Part shown: piece after piece, positions 7,631 through 14,547 of the stretch
Layout: each line of letters starts with the position of its first letter
How positions within the stretch are numbered: the first letter of the stretch is position 1
Assembly: GCA_047617305.1 (NCBI GenBank)
Contig: JBLGCL010000028.1
Span: 1-19,787, forward strand
DNA: 19,787 bases
DNA from: DATFIX01 sp047617305
GTDB taxonomy: Archaea > Halobacteriota > Halobacteria > Halobacteriales > Natrialbaceae
Reading direction: 5' to 3'
Notes under the pieces: model-generated
What the model was told of the DNA's origin: nothing
Databases searched by the model: none
What the model saw: only the letters and a program-made list of their open reading frames with translations
Made by a program: the position numbers and the translations under genes

Positions 7631-7722
7631 GATATTAACACAGAATTAGATTCTAATAAATCTGATTATCAGAGAGTCTAGAGTTAATAAATTATTTATT
7701 ATATATTGGAGTATTGTGTTAA
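7631..7722 (-). promoter_or_regulatory. AT-rich cbiMNQO promoter and candidate operator island
   Basis: This is by far the most AT-rich stretch of the window. The minus strand has a TATA-like TTTATTAG at 7660-7653, about 30 nt before the cbiM ATG at 7627. A perfect 13-bp palindrome, ATTAGATTCTAAT (7645-7657), overlaps that TATA box. A second, TCTGATTATCAGA (7661-7673), abuts it on the BRE side. A third 17-bp palindrome, TAATAAATTATTTATTA, lies at 7685-7701. TTAACACA (7635-7642) and its exact reverse complement TGTGTTAA (7715-7722) bracket the region. A repressor bound over the TATA box would shut the operon. A NikR-type or other metal sensor is a reasonable guess, but I cannot match a known motif with certainty. 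Confidence 0.65.
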
Positions 7723-7860
7723 CCGCGAATATCCATCCCGACCGGCGAACTACCCACGAGACTGGATGGAGGAGGGGTGTGGGAATCGGGGGGCGGTGGC
7801 CTGTGCCCGCCCGTCAGCGTGAACGACGTCGATCCGTATCGACGACCGTCGTCGATAGTG

Positions 7861-7866
7861 CTTTGC
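7861..7866 (+). promoter_or_regulatory. TATA-like element before small membrane protein
   Basis: CTTTGC lies about 26 nt before the ATG at 7889. It resembles the weak elements before other genes in this window. It is assigned by position only, and it is the main support for transcription of the 61-residue frame. Confidence 0.25.
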
Positions 7867-7888
7867 GGTCACACGGCGTACCGGAGCC

Positions 7889-8074
7889 ATGGATCGAGCG
7901 TGGCTTGCAGCGTTCGCGGGGCTCCTTTCCGCGGGGATGCCGCCCGATCGGGTCGGACGGAGCGTACCCAGCAAGAGCCACGCTCGGCGGCAGTGGTTCC
8001 TTCGCCTGCTCGCCGTCCTGCTGTTGCTTTCCTCGGGTATCGCGATCGGGTGGGCGATCGGGACCGTTCTCTGA
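7889..8074 (+). CDS. possible small single-pass membrane protein
   Basis: A 61-residue frame starting MDRAWLAAFAGLL. It has a proline/arginine-containing middle (residues 18-34) and one strong hydrophobic helix at about 37-60 preceded by Arg-Arg. The frame fills an otherwise empty 470-nt gap between two minus-strand operons. It has a TATA-like CTTTGC at about -26, and its stop lies 22 nt before the convergent thiQ stop. No homologous family is recognised. The N-terminal hydrophobic segment could be a weak amphipathic helix. It may be real, but short frames are common by chance in such GC-rich DNA, and a hydrophobic helix alone is modest support. Confidence 0.45.
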   Translation: MDRAWLAAFAGLLSAGMPPDRVGRSVPSKSHARRQWFLRLLAVLLLLSSGIAIGWAIGTVL

Positions 8075-8096
8075 TCGGGTCCCCCGATGACCGCGA

Positions 8097-9173
8097 TCAG
8101 CCAGTCTCGACCACGTGAACGTCCGCCGGATCGAACCCGAGCACGAGTCGGTCGTCCTCCAGCACCTCCGGCAGTCGGACGACGACGGTTCGCCCGCCCC
8201 ACTCGCCGTGAACGCGGACGACCTCGCCGAGGAACTCCCGGTAGCGGACGTCGACGGTCAGTCGGTTCGTGGCCGCTCCCGGAGTCAGGTCGGCCGGGCG
8301 CACGCAGAAGGTGACCTGGTCGCCCTCCCGAAGGGGCTGGCGTTCGGCCCCGGGTTCGACCGCCGGCAGGAGCCACTCGGCGTCACCGACGGCGACCCGG
8401 GGCGGGGAGGTGTCGGCGCCGGCGGTATCGGATTCGACCACCTGCCCGGTGAACACGTTGTTCTCGCCGACGAACCGGGCGACGAACTCGGTATTCGGCC
8501 GCCGGTAGACGTTCTGAGGGGACCCGACCTGCTCGATCCGGCCGTCGTTCATGACGGCAACGCGGTCCGAGACGGCCAGCGCCTCGGCCTGGTCGTGGGT
8601 GACGTAGACGGTCGTGATGTCGAGTTCCTGCTGGATCTCCCGGACGGTTCGGCGAAGTGATTCCCGAAGGCGGGCGTCGAGAGCGCTCATGGGTTCGTCG
8701 AGCAGAAGCACCTCGGGACCCGGCGCGAGTGCCCGGGCCAGCGCCACCCGCTGTCGTTGTCCTCCGGAGAGCGCTTCGGGATCGCGGTCCTGGAACCCCG
8801 CCAGGTCGACCAGCTCGAGCAGGTTCGAGATTCGCTCCTCGTCGGTCACCTCGCCGGGTGGGTCGCGAAAGCGCAGGCCGTATCCGACGTTCTCGCCCAC
8901 GGGCATGTGCGGGAACAGCGCGTAGTTCTGGAAGACGATGCCCACGTCCCGGTCCTCCGGCGGGACGCCGGCCATCTCGCGGTCGCCGAAGCGCACCTGC
9001 CCGTCGGTCGGGTCTTCGAATCCCGCAATCAGGCGGAGGGTCGTGGTCTTGCCACACCCCGAGGGGCCGACCAGGGTGAAGAACTCCCCCTCGCGAACGT
9101 CGGCGTCGATCGCTTCGAGGGCGGTCGTCGACCCGTATTCCTTCGCGAGGCCGTCGAGGTGAAGGTCGACCAT
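8097..9173 (-). CDS. thiQ: thiamine ABC importer ATPase ThiQ-like
   Basis: A 358-residue ABC ATPase of the PotA/FbpC/MalK type. Walker A is GPSGCGKT (36-43), the Q-loop is IVFQNYALFPHM (Gln82), the signature is LSGGQRQ (135-141), Walker B is VLLLDE (155-160) and the switch His is His193 (YVTHDQAEA). The last 120 residues form a TOBE-like regulatory domain, ending in a conserved FDPADVHVV segment. E. coli ThiQ is only about 230 residues and lacks this domain, so the name rests on the neighbouring thiB and thiP. The ATG at 9173 lies 2 nt after the permease stop, so the genes are in one operon. It hydrolyses ATP at the inner membrane face. The ATPase type alone would also fit iron or polyamine uptake. 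Confidence 0.85.
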   Translation of the reverse strand: MVDLHLDGLAKEYGSTTALEAIDADVREGEFFTLVGPSGCGKTTTLRLIAGFEDPTDGQVRFGDREMAGVPPEDRDVGIVFQNYALFPHMPVGENVGYGLRFRDPPGEVTDEERISNLLELVDLAGFQDRDPEALSGGQRQRVALARALAPGPEVLLLDEPMSALDARLRESLRRTVREIQQELDITTVYVTHDQAEALAVSDRVAVMNDGRIEQVGSPQNVYRRPNTEFVARFVGENNVFTGQVVESDTAGADTSPPRVAVGDAEWLLPAVEPGAERQPLREGDQVTFCVRPADLTPGAATNRLTVDVRYREFLGEVVRVHGEWGGRTVVVRLPEVLEDDRLVLGFDPADVHVVETG

Positions 9174-9175
9174 CG

Positions 9176-11167
9176 TTACATCCCCCCGCGACCGCGTTCG
9201 CGCTCGAAGTGGCCGCCGAGGCGGTCGATGACGACGAAACTCGCGGCCGTGACGAGGAGCATGACCGTCCCCATCGCGCTGGCGGGCCCGAGGGTTCGGC
9301 TCCCGAGGTAGCGTTCGACGGCGACCGGCATGGTGTAGCTGGTCGTCCCCTCCGCCAAAATCACTGTCGAGTTGAACTCGCCGATCGAGATGGCAACGGC
9401 GAAGGCCGCCCCGGCAACGACGCCCGAGGCGACCAGCGGGAGCTCGACGTCGAGCAGAGCCCTGGCCCGGGTCGCACCCAGGCTCCGGGCCGACTCGACG
9501 GTCGCCCGGTCGACCCGCGCCAGCAGCGGGGAGACGTTTCGGACGACGAATGGGTAGGCCGCGACGGCGTGGGCCGCGACGATCGCTACCGGCCCCGTGA
9601 GCTGGAGCCGTTCGGGCGGGTGAATCACGAGAGTGATCGCGACCGGGTCCGGGAGCGGGATCCGGAACGGCCCCGGCAGGGGAACGCCGAAGACCAACTG
9701 GAGCAGGCCGATCCCGGAGATGATTCCGCTGACCGCCAGCGGTGCCATCGCCATCGATTGCCAGAAACGACCCCAGCGATGACGCTGGGTCACCACCGAG
9801 ATCGTCACGCCCATCGGGACCGCGACGGCGACCGTTCCGGCGGCAAAGAGCAGGGAATTGCGGACCGCCGGGAGCGGTTTCGTCTGGAACCCGGCACCGG
9901 TCGTCTGGCGCTCGATCAGGAAGCGATACCAGCGGAGCGTGAACCCGCCGCCCCCGGAGACGCTCTCGATCACCATGCTCGCCAGGGGGCCGACGAACAC
10001 GACGAGGACGACCACGCCGTAGCCCACGATCGCCAGCCGCCGCCCCGTGAGGAACGATCGAAGCGACGGGACGAGCGGGTCCCGTTCCGGCGGGGTTCCG
10101 GCCCCCAGCTCGGCTTGGCGGGCCTCGTACCGGAGGTAGGCGTAGGTGAGGACCAGCGAGACGGTCGTCTCGACGACCGCGAGGGCGGCGGCCTCGGCGA
10201 GTTCGAGTTGCTGGACGCGCCGGTAGACCCACACCTCGACGGTCGCCAGTTGCAGGCCGCCCAGCGCCAGGACGATCGGGAAGGTCATGAACGTGAAGAC
10301 GAAGGTGAGGAGGGCACCGGTCAGGATCGCCGGCAGCAACTGCGGAACGATCACGTCCCTGAACGCGCGCAGGGGGCTCGCCCCGAGACTTCGGGCCGTC
10401 TCGACCGCCCGGGCGTCGACGCTTTCCCAGGCGGCCGTCGTCACCCGAGTCACCAGCGGCGCGTTGTAGAAGGCGTGCGCGAGCAGCACGATCTTCAAAG
10501 AGAACAGGATGTCGATCGTCGGCAGACCGACTGCCCGGAGGACGTCGTTGAGCGTCCCGTTCGTCCCGAACATGGCGACGAAGCCGATCGCGACCATGAT
10601 CCCCGGGAGGACGAACGGGAGGATGGTGAGCGAGCGCAGGAAGCGACGCCCACGGAACGAGAACCGGGAGAGAATCCACGCCCCCGGCAGTCCCAGCAGA
10701 ACGCTGAGGATCGTCGAGAGGGTCGCCTGGTAGCCCGTAAAGCCGATCAGGCCGAGGCGGGCCGACGGCATGACGAGGTGCGGCCAGGGCAGCGGGGTCA
10801 CGGAGCCCAGGACGACGAGCGGACGCACGATGATCCGGACCCCCGTGACGTACCCCCATACCGCGCCGAGATGGTGTCCAACCGCCAGCGGATTGGCCAG
10901 GACGTCCGCGAGAGCGCCGGTGTAGAAGGGATCGAGGAGGACGTCGGCGACCGGGGCGAGGGTCAACCGTCCCCGGGAGACGACGGCCTCGCGAAGAACG
11001 AGACCGACCGGGAAGTAGAAGACCACCAGGACGACGAGGGCGGTCGCGACGCTCGCCAGTTCGAGGCCGTGGCGTTCGAGCCACCGTTCGGCGACGGCCG
11101 GACCGTTCCGCTTCCTCCGCCGCATCGGGCCGGGTTCCTCACCGTCCCCGTCGGACTCGCTCGACAC
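9176..11167 (-). CDS. thiP: two-domain thiamine ABC permease ThiP-like
   Basis: A 663-residue permease with two fused BPD-type transport domains, the architecture of ThiP and FbpB. Each half carries an EAA-type coupling loop: VETARSLGASPLRAF at about 256-270 and VESARSLGATRARAL at about 557-571. The close likeness of the two loops shows the internal duplication. Twelve or more hydrophobic segments are seen. The first roughly 35 residues are charged and cytoplasmic. The start at 11167 is GTG. An ATG 14 codons later (11125) is an alternative, and neither has a well-spaced ribosome site. It follows thiB by 22 nt and precedes thiQ by 2 nt. The thiamine assignment is inferred from the binding protein. 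Confidence 0.88.
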   Translation of the reverse strand: MSSESDGDGEEPGPMRRRKRNGPAVAERWLERHGLELASVATALVVLVVFYFPVGLVLREAVVSRGRLTLAPVADVLLDPFYTGALADVLANPLAVGHHLGAVWGYVTGVRIIVRPLVVLGSVTPLPWPHLVMPSARLGLIGFTGYQATLSTILSVLLGLPGAWILSRFSFRGRRFLRSLTILPFVLPGIMVAIGFVAMFGTNGTLNDVLRAVGLPTIDILFSLKIVLLAHAFYNAPLVTRVTTAAWESVDARAVETARSLGASPLRAFRDVIVPQLLPAILTGALLTFVFTFMTFPIVLALGGLQLATVEVWVYRRVQQLELAEAAALAVVETTVSLVLTYAYLRYEARQAELGAGTPPERDPLVPSLRSFLTGRRLAIVGYGVVVLVVFVGPLASMVIESVSGGGGFTLRWYRFLIERQTTGAGFQTKPLPAVRNSLLFAAGTVAVAVPMGVTISVVTQRHRWGRFWQSMAMAPLAVSGIISGIGLLQLVFGVPLPGPFRIPLPDPVAITLVIHPPERLQLTGPVAIVAAHAVAAYPFVVRNVSPLLARVDRATVESARSLGATRARALLDVELPLVASGVVAGAAFAVAISIGEFNSTVILAEGTTSYTMPVAVERYLGSRTLGPASAMGTVMLLVTAASFVVIDRLGGHFERERGRGGM

Positions 11168-11189
11168 GGTTACCCGTGCCTCCCGACGA

Positions 11190-12386
11190 TCACTTGCTGG
11201 CGATCTGGCGCGCCCACTCGTCGACCCACGTCTCGACGTTGCCTTTCAATTCGTCGTAGGTAAACGTCACCGGTTCGTCCGGCGTGTAGGCGTATTTCTC
11301 GAACTCTGCCGGCATATCGGCGTGGTCGGTGGCCGGGTACTGGACGTTCAACACCGGGAGTTTCGACTGGACCGGCTTCGAGAGCATGAAGTCGACGAAG
11401 GCCCGGGCGAGGTCCGGTTCGTCGGTCGTCTCGAAGACGGCCATTCCCTCCGGGTTAGCGTAGCCCTGGTCGTTCAGGAACCCGACCTGGTGGCGCTTCA
11501 TGTTCTGGTCGTACCGGTTGGCGTATACCTGGTCGGTCGAGTACGAGACGACCATCGGACGCTGGCCGTCGCCGTAGGCGGCGTAGGCCTTGTCCCAGTT
11601 CTCGAGGATGCGCACGTCGTTGTCGATCAGCCGTTGCCAGTAGTCGAGGTACTGGTCCTCGCCGAGGGTGTGAATCGTCCACAGCAGGAAGGCCTTGCCC
11701 GTGTCGCTCGTCTGGGCGTTCTCGGCGAGGAGCGTCCCTTCGTACTCGGGTTTCGCGAGCGCCTCGAAGGTTCCCGGTGCCGAGACCGTGCGCTCGTCGT
11801 AGACCAGGCTGATGTACCCGGTGTCGTAGGGCAGTGCCCGCCCCTTCGGATCTACCTTCAGTTCCGGAATGACGTGACCCGCGTTGTCGAGCCGTTTCTC
11901 GTCGATCCGACGGAACAGTCGTTTTCCGGACAGTTTATCGTCGATCCTGATGAGTTCGTCCGTGTTGAGGCCGACGTAGACGTCGGCGTCGATCCCGGCA
12001 CCCTGGCGGCGACGCTGGAGGTAGTAGTTGATCCCGCTGTTCGGCGTCTCGTACTTCAGCGTCGCGTTGGGGTACCGTTCCTCGAACGCCTCTTTGAGCC
12101 ACGCGCCCGGACTCGAACTCGGCGAACTGACGAACGCGCTGTAAGTGGCGACCCGGAGGGTCCCCTCCAGGTCGGGGTCCGGCGTGGCCGTCGGCGTCGA
12201 TTCCGCGGTCGTCTCCCCGCGCGTTTCGGTGGCCGTCCCCGTCCCAGACGTCGTCGTCTCGCTCTCCGTCGGACTACCTCCGGAGGTCGTCGTCTCGCCG
12301 CCACCGCTCTCGGTCGTCACGCACCCGGCGAGAGCGATTCCCGTGACCCCAGTGCCGACGCTCCTGAGGAAGGTTCGTCGATCCAT
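11190..12386 (-). CDS. thiB: thiamine-binding lipoprotein ThiB/TbpA-like
   Basis: A 398-residue extracellular solute-binding protein. The N-terminus MDRRTFLR...LAGC is a Tat lipoprotein signal with Cys22 lipidated. A Thr/Ser/Gly/Glu-rich linker of about 50 residues follows, typical of haloarchaeal surface lipoproteins. The mature domain (from about residue 77) parallels E. coli TbpA along its length as I remember that sequence: ATYSAF, DVYVGLNTDEL, LPYDTGYISLVYDE, AYAAYGDGQRPMVVSYST, QYPATDHADMPAEFEK and a C-terminal DEWARQIASK. This points to thiamine (or its phosphates) as ligand rather than iron. The ATG at 12386 is chosen for the signal peptide and a TATA element at -26. It is the first gene of the thiBPQ operon. 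Confidence 0.87.
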   Translation of the reverse strand: MDRRTFLRSVGTGVTGIALAGCVTTESGGGETTTSGGSPTESETTTSGTGTATETRGETTAESTPTATPDPDLEGTLRVATYSAFVSSPSSSPGAWLKEAFEERYPNATLKYETPNSGINYYLQRRRQGAGIDADVYVGLNTDELIRIDDKLSGKRLFRRIDEKRLDNAGHVIPELKVDPKGRALPYDTGYISLVYDERTVSAPGTFEALAKPEYEGTLLAENAQTSDTGKAFLLWTIHTLGEDQYLDYWQRLIDNDVRILENWDKAYAAYGDGQRPMVVSYSTDQVYANRYDQNMKRHQVGFLNDQGYANPEGMAVFETTDEPDLARAFVDFMLSKPVQSKLPVLNVQYPATDHADMPAEFEKYAYTPDEPVTFTYDELKGNVETWVDEWARQIASK

Positions 12387-12407
12387 TACCGGGTAGTTAC
12401 ACCTGGT

Positions 12408-12416
12408 GATATTATG
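12408..12416 (-). promoter_or_regulatory. TATA box of thiBPQ operon
   Basis: The minus-strand CATAATATC is centred about 26 nt before the thiB ATG at 12386. It is a good archaeal TATA match at the distance of a leaderless transcript. The lack of a leader argues against a TPP riboswitch here. Confidence 0.65.
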
Positions 12417-12456
12417 TCTCTTGCGTTCTCGGTTGGGATTTCCACGACTCGACGCG

Positions 12457-12471
12457 CTCCCGATCCGGGAG
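12457..12471. promoter_or_regulatory. 15-bp inverted repeat in divergent thiB/PPOX region
   Basis: CTCCCG and CGGGAG are perfect inverted arms separated by ATC. The repeat sits immediately upstream of the probable TATA-like AACCTTGAT of the gene at 12507, and about 40 nt upstream of the thiB TATA box. It could be an operator for either divergent gene. The arms are GC-rich, so chance is a real alternative in this DNA. Confidence 0.35.
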
Positions 12472-12480
12472 AACCTTGAT
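12472..12480 (+). promoter_or_regulatory. TATA-like element of PPOX gene
   Basis: AACCTTGAT is centred about 31 nt before the ATG at 12507. It is a weak match, assigned by position, and lies just downstream of a 15-bp inverted repeat. Confidence 0.35.
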
Positions 12481-12506
12481 ACCGGTCGGGTCCTCAGGAA
12501 CGGGGC

Positions 12507-12965
12507 ATGTACGGTATCGGGTCGGAGACGGGACGGGAGGAAACGCGGGCCTTTCTCGGCGAGCACGGGCACGGCATCCTGTCGCTCGCCAGGGAGGGAA
12601 CCAGCTACGGGATTCCGCTCTCGTACGGCTACGACGAGGGGCAACATCGCTGCATCTTCCAGCTCCTGTCGGTGGAAGACAGCCGAAAAGAGCAGTTCCT
12701 GGAGGCCACCGAGCAGGCGACGCTGACGGTGTACGACTACGGTAGCGAGGACGGATCCTGGCAGAGCGCGATCGCGACCGGGGCGATCGTCGAACTGCCG
12801 GACGAGGCAGTGTCGAACCGTGCGGCGGCCATCTTCTTCCGGCGGGCCGCCGACACTGCCGCGACCGTCCGGGAATCTTCCGACGCGGGGCCGGACCGAC
12901 GATGGTACGCGCTGGAAGTCGATTCGCTCTCGGGCCGCGAGGCCGAGGGGTCACCGGAGCGGTGA
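12507..12965 (+). CDS. pyridoxamine 5'-phosphate oxidase-fold protein
   Basis: A 152-residue protein resembling the haloarchaeal PPOX-like split-barrel family, which binds FMN, F420 or haem. Visible hallmarks are the N-terminal ETRAFLGEHGHGILSLAREG, the strand GIPLSYGYDE, FQLLSVEDSRKEQFLEAT and TLTVYDYG, then a GAIVELPDE strand. The length is usual for these single-domain proteins. The cofactor and substrate cannot be told from the sequence. It is divergent from the thiamine importer with 120 nt between starts. The next feature downstream on the same strand is a decayed thiamine-diphosphate enzyme 71 nt after its stop. The C-terminal 15 residues are charged and probably disordered. Confidence 0.8.
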   Translation: MYGIGSETGREETRAFLGEHGHGILSLAREGTSYGIPLSYGYDEGQHRCIFQLLSVEDSRKEQFLEATEQATLTVYDYGSEDGSWQSAIATGAIVELPDEAVSNRAAAIFFRRAADTAATVRESSDAGPDRRWYALEVDSLSGREAEGSPER

Positions 12966-13006
12966 CGTCGATCGTGGAAAAGGGGCCGAACGACCGCGAG
13001 GTGAAC

Positions 13007-13014
13007 AGTTAGAG
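13007..13014 (+). promoter_or_regulatory. TATA-like element before ThDP-enzyme remnant
   Basis: AGTTAGAG is centred about 27 nt before the ATG at 13037. The promoter spacing of the original gene appears to be kept although its coding sequence is broken. Confidence 0.3.
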
Positions 13015-13036
13015 GGATCCTGCAGATCGCTAGACG

Positions 13037-13380
13037 ATGACCGACCCACCGGACGCGACGACGGGTAGCGAGTACGTACTGTCGGCGCTCGGCCGCGAGG
13101 ACGTCTCCCGGCTGTTCGGGATCGTCGGGGAGGGGAACGCCCATCCGATCGATCGGACGATCCACCGATGGGCCGAATACACCTGGGCTCGCCACGAGGC
13201 CGTCGCCGTGACGATGGCCGACGGCGACGCCAGGCGGTCCGGTCGGTCGCGGACCTCGACGTCCTCGACTCGTTCCTCGAAAACGACTCGGAGTTCCCGC
13301 TGGTCCTCGACGCCCGGACGATTCCCGAAGTCACTCGGCCCGGATTCCCGCCGTATTGGGGGCTCCGTCGGGGCAGGCAG
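13037..13380 (+). pseudogene. remnant of thiamine-diphosphate-dependent enzyme
   Basis: The first 65 codons from ATG 13037 read like the start of an acetolactate-synthase-type ThDP enzyme: SEYVLSALGREDVSRLFGIVGEGNAH, then ARHEAVAVTMADGDARRSG, which contains the conserved RHE Glu and the ADGYAR-like segment. At about 13230-13246 the sensible frame shifts to SVADLDVLDSFLENDSEF and PLVLDARTIPEVTRP, the usual C-terminal end of the catalytic domain of this family. The roughly 400 residues between, with the FAD-like middle domain and the GDG ThDP motif, are missing. The two ends are in different frames, so no functional enzyme can be made. The C-terminal frame has no stop near the expected end, and the sulfurtransferase gene begins from the other side at 13384. 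This is my recognition of the family by eye. Confidence 0.75.
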
Positions 13381-13383
13381 CGC

Positions 13384-14268
13384 CTACTCCTCGCCCGTCT
13401 CGATCGGCGCCCGGACGAGGTTGCCCCACTCGGTCCAGGAGCCGTCGTAGTTGCGCACGTCGTCGTAGCCCAGCAGCTGGTGGAGAACGAACCACTCGAT
13501 GGACGAGCGCTCGCCCACCCGGCAGTAGGTGATCGTCGACTCGTCGCCGTCGACGCCGTGATCGGAGTAAAGCTGACGGAGTTCCTCGGCGCTCTTGAAC
13601 CGGCCGTCCTCCTGGAGCACCTGGGCGATGGGGACGTTCGTCGCGCCGGGGATGTGGCCGCCGCGCTGGGCGGTCTCCTGCATGCCCTCCGGCGCGATCA
13701 CCTCGCCCGTGAACTCCTCCGGCGAGCGCACGTCGACGACGGGCAGGCCGCTCTCGATGGCCTTGTCGACGTCGTCCTTGTACGCGCGGATGCCCTCGAA
13801 GGGGCCTCGCGCCTCGTAGTCGACCGACGGGAAGTCCGGTTCCTCTTCGGTCAGCGGATAGTCCTCCTCCACCCAGTAGTCCTTCCCCCCGTCGAGGACG
13901 CGGGCGTCCTCGTGCCCGTAGTACTTGAACTCCCAGTAGGCGAACAGCGCGAACCAGTTCGGTATCCAGCCGTCGCCGTAGAAGACGACGGTCGAGTCCT
14001 CCGTGATGCCGTGTTCGCCGACCAGAGCCTCGAAGTCGTCCTTCTCGAGGACATCGCGCCGGACCTCGTCGGAGAGGTCCTCGTCCCACTGGAGGCCGAT
14101 CGCGCCGGGCGCGTGGCCCTGGTCGTAGCGCGACGGGAAGTCCTCCTCGGGACTCTCGGGGCTGTTTACTTCGACGAGGCGGTACTCGGGGTCGTCGCTC
14201 CGGAACTCGTCGAGGTGATTCTCGACCCAGTCCGCAGAGACGAGTACGTCCGATTCGTTGTCACTCAT
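13384..14268 (-). CDS. two-domain rhodanese-type sulfurtransferase
   Basis: A 294-residue thiosulfate sulfurtransferase type protein made of two rhodanese domains (about 5-140 and 155-290). The C-terminal domain has the active-site loop TYCRVGERSS with catalytic Cys249. The N-terminal domain has FYGDGWIPNW at the equivalent place and no Cys, so it is structural, as in classic tandem rhodaneses. Other family segments are YDQGHAPGAI, VLDGGKDYW, VVDVRSPEEF and GHIPGATNVP. It would transfer sulfane sulfur to cyanide or another acceptor in the cytoplasm. The protein is strongly acidic, as expected in a halophile. The ATG at 14268 has a TATA box about 31 nt upstream. It is convergent with the pseudogene at 13037. 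Confidence 0.93.
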   Translation of the reverse strand: MSDNESDVLVSADWVENHLDEFRSDDPEYRLVEVNSPESPEEDFPSRYDQGHAPGAIGLQWDEDLSDEVRRDVLEKDDFEALVGEHGITEDSTVVFYGDGWIPNWFALFAYWEFKYYGHEDARVLDGGKDYWVEEDYPLTEEEPDFPSVDYEARGPFEGIRAYKDDVDKAIESGLPVVDVRSPEEFTGEVIAPEGMQETAQRGGHIPGATNVPIAQVLQEDGRFKSAEELRQLYSDHGVDGDESTITYCRVGERSSIEWFVLHQLLGYDDVRNYDGSWTEWGNLVRAPIETGEE

Positions 14269-14294
14269 GGTAGCAACGGATACCGGGGCCCTAG

Positions 14295-14304
14295 CATATT
14301 AAGC
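14295..14304 (-). promoter_or_regulatory. TATA box of sulfurtransferase gene
   Basis: The minus-strand GCTTAATATG is centred about 31 nt before the ATG at 14268. It is a good archaeal TATA sequence in otherwise GC-rich DNA. Confidence 0.6.
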
Positions 14305-14547
14305 GTCTCGCTTTTGACAACCAATGAAGACGTTCCCGCCGATCCGCGCCGAAAACCGGAATCGGTGATCAGGTGCCGTCAGCAGGGTTCGATGGTTCCC
14401 GGTCGGTTGCCGCTCCGTCGGGGACCCTTCGTCCGGCGCGTCCTCGTCGGTACGGCATAGGCAAAGCCAGGTGCGGTAATCCCGACTGTTCCTGCCGCGA
14501 CGACCGTGGGGGTAAGGAGAACGGACGACTTCCGATCCTTGAGTCCG
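14305..14547. other. intergenic stretch with no recognised gene
   Basis: This stretch lies between the sulfurtransferase promoter and the zinc-ribbon gene, whose transcript ends here. Open frames cross it on both strands, but none has a convincing start, codon pattern or family resemblance. One plus-strand frame contains CGNPDCSC, which looks zinc-binding, but it runs on antisense through the zinc-ribbon gene. No clear terminator, RNA gene or repeat is seen. Confidence 0.4.

Noticed and set aside
9209..11263. A 684-codon plus-strand frame opposite thiP
   Set aside because: Composition is almost only Asp, Arg, Glu, Gly and Pro, with no motif. The minus-strand permease has membrane segments and two EAA loops.
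12387..12506. TPP riboswitch upstream of thiB
   Set aside because: The TATA box at 12408-12416 leaves no room for a leader, and no CUGAGA or similar THI-box segments are seen.
14380..14410. Possible tRNA T-arm (GGGTTCGATGG)
   Set aside because: The T-stem does not pair and no acceptor or anticodon arm can be placed around it.
13168..14460. Long plus-strand frame continuing from the ThDP-enzyme C-terminus through the sulfurtransferase gene
   Set aside because: Only the first 60 or so codons resemble a protein family. The rest is antisense to a complete rhodanese gene.
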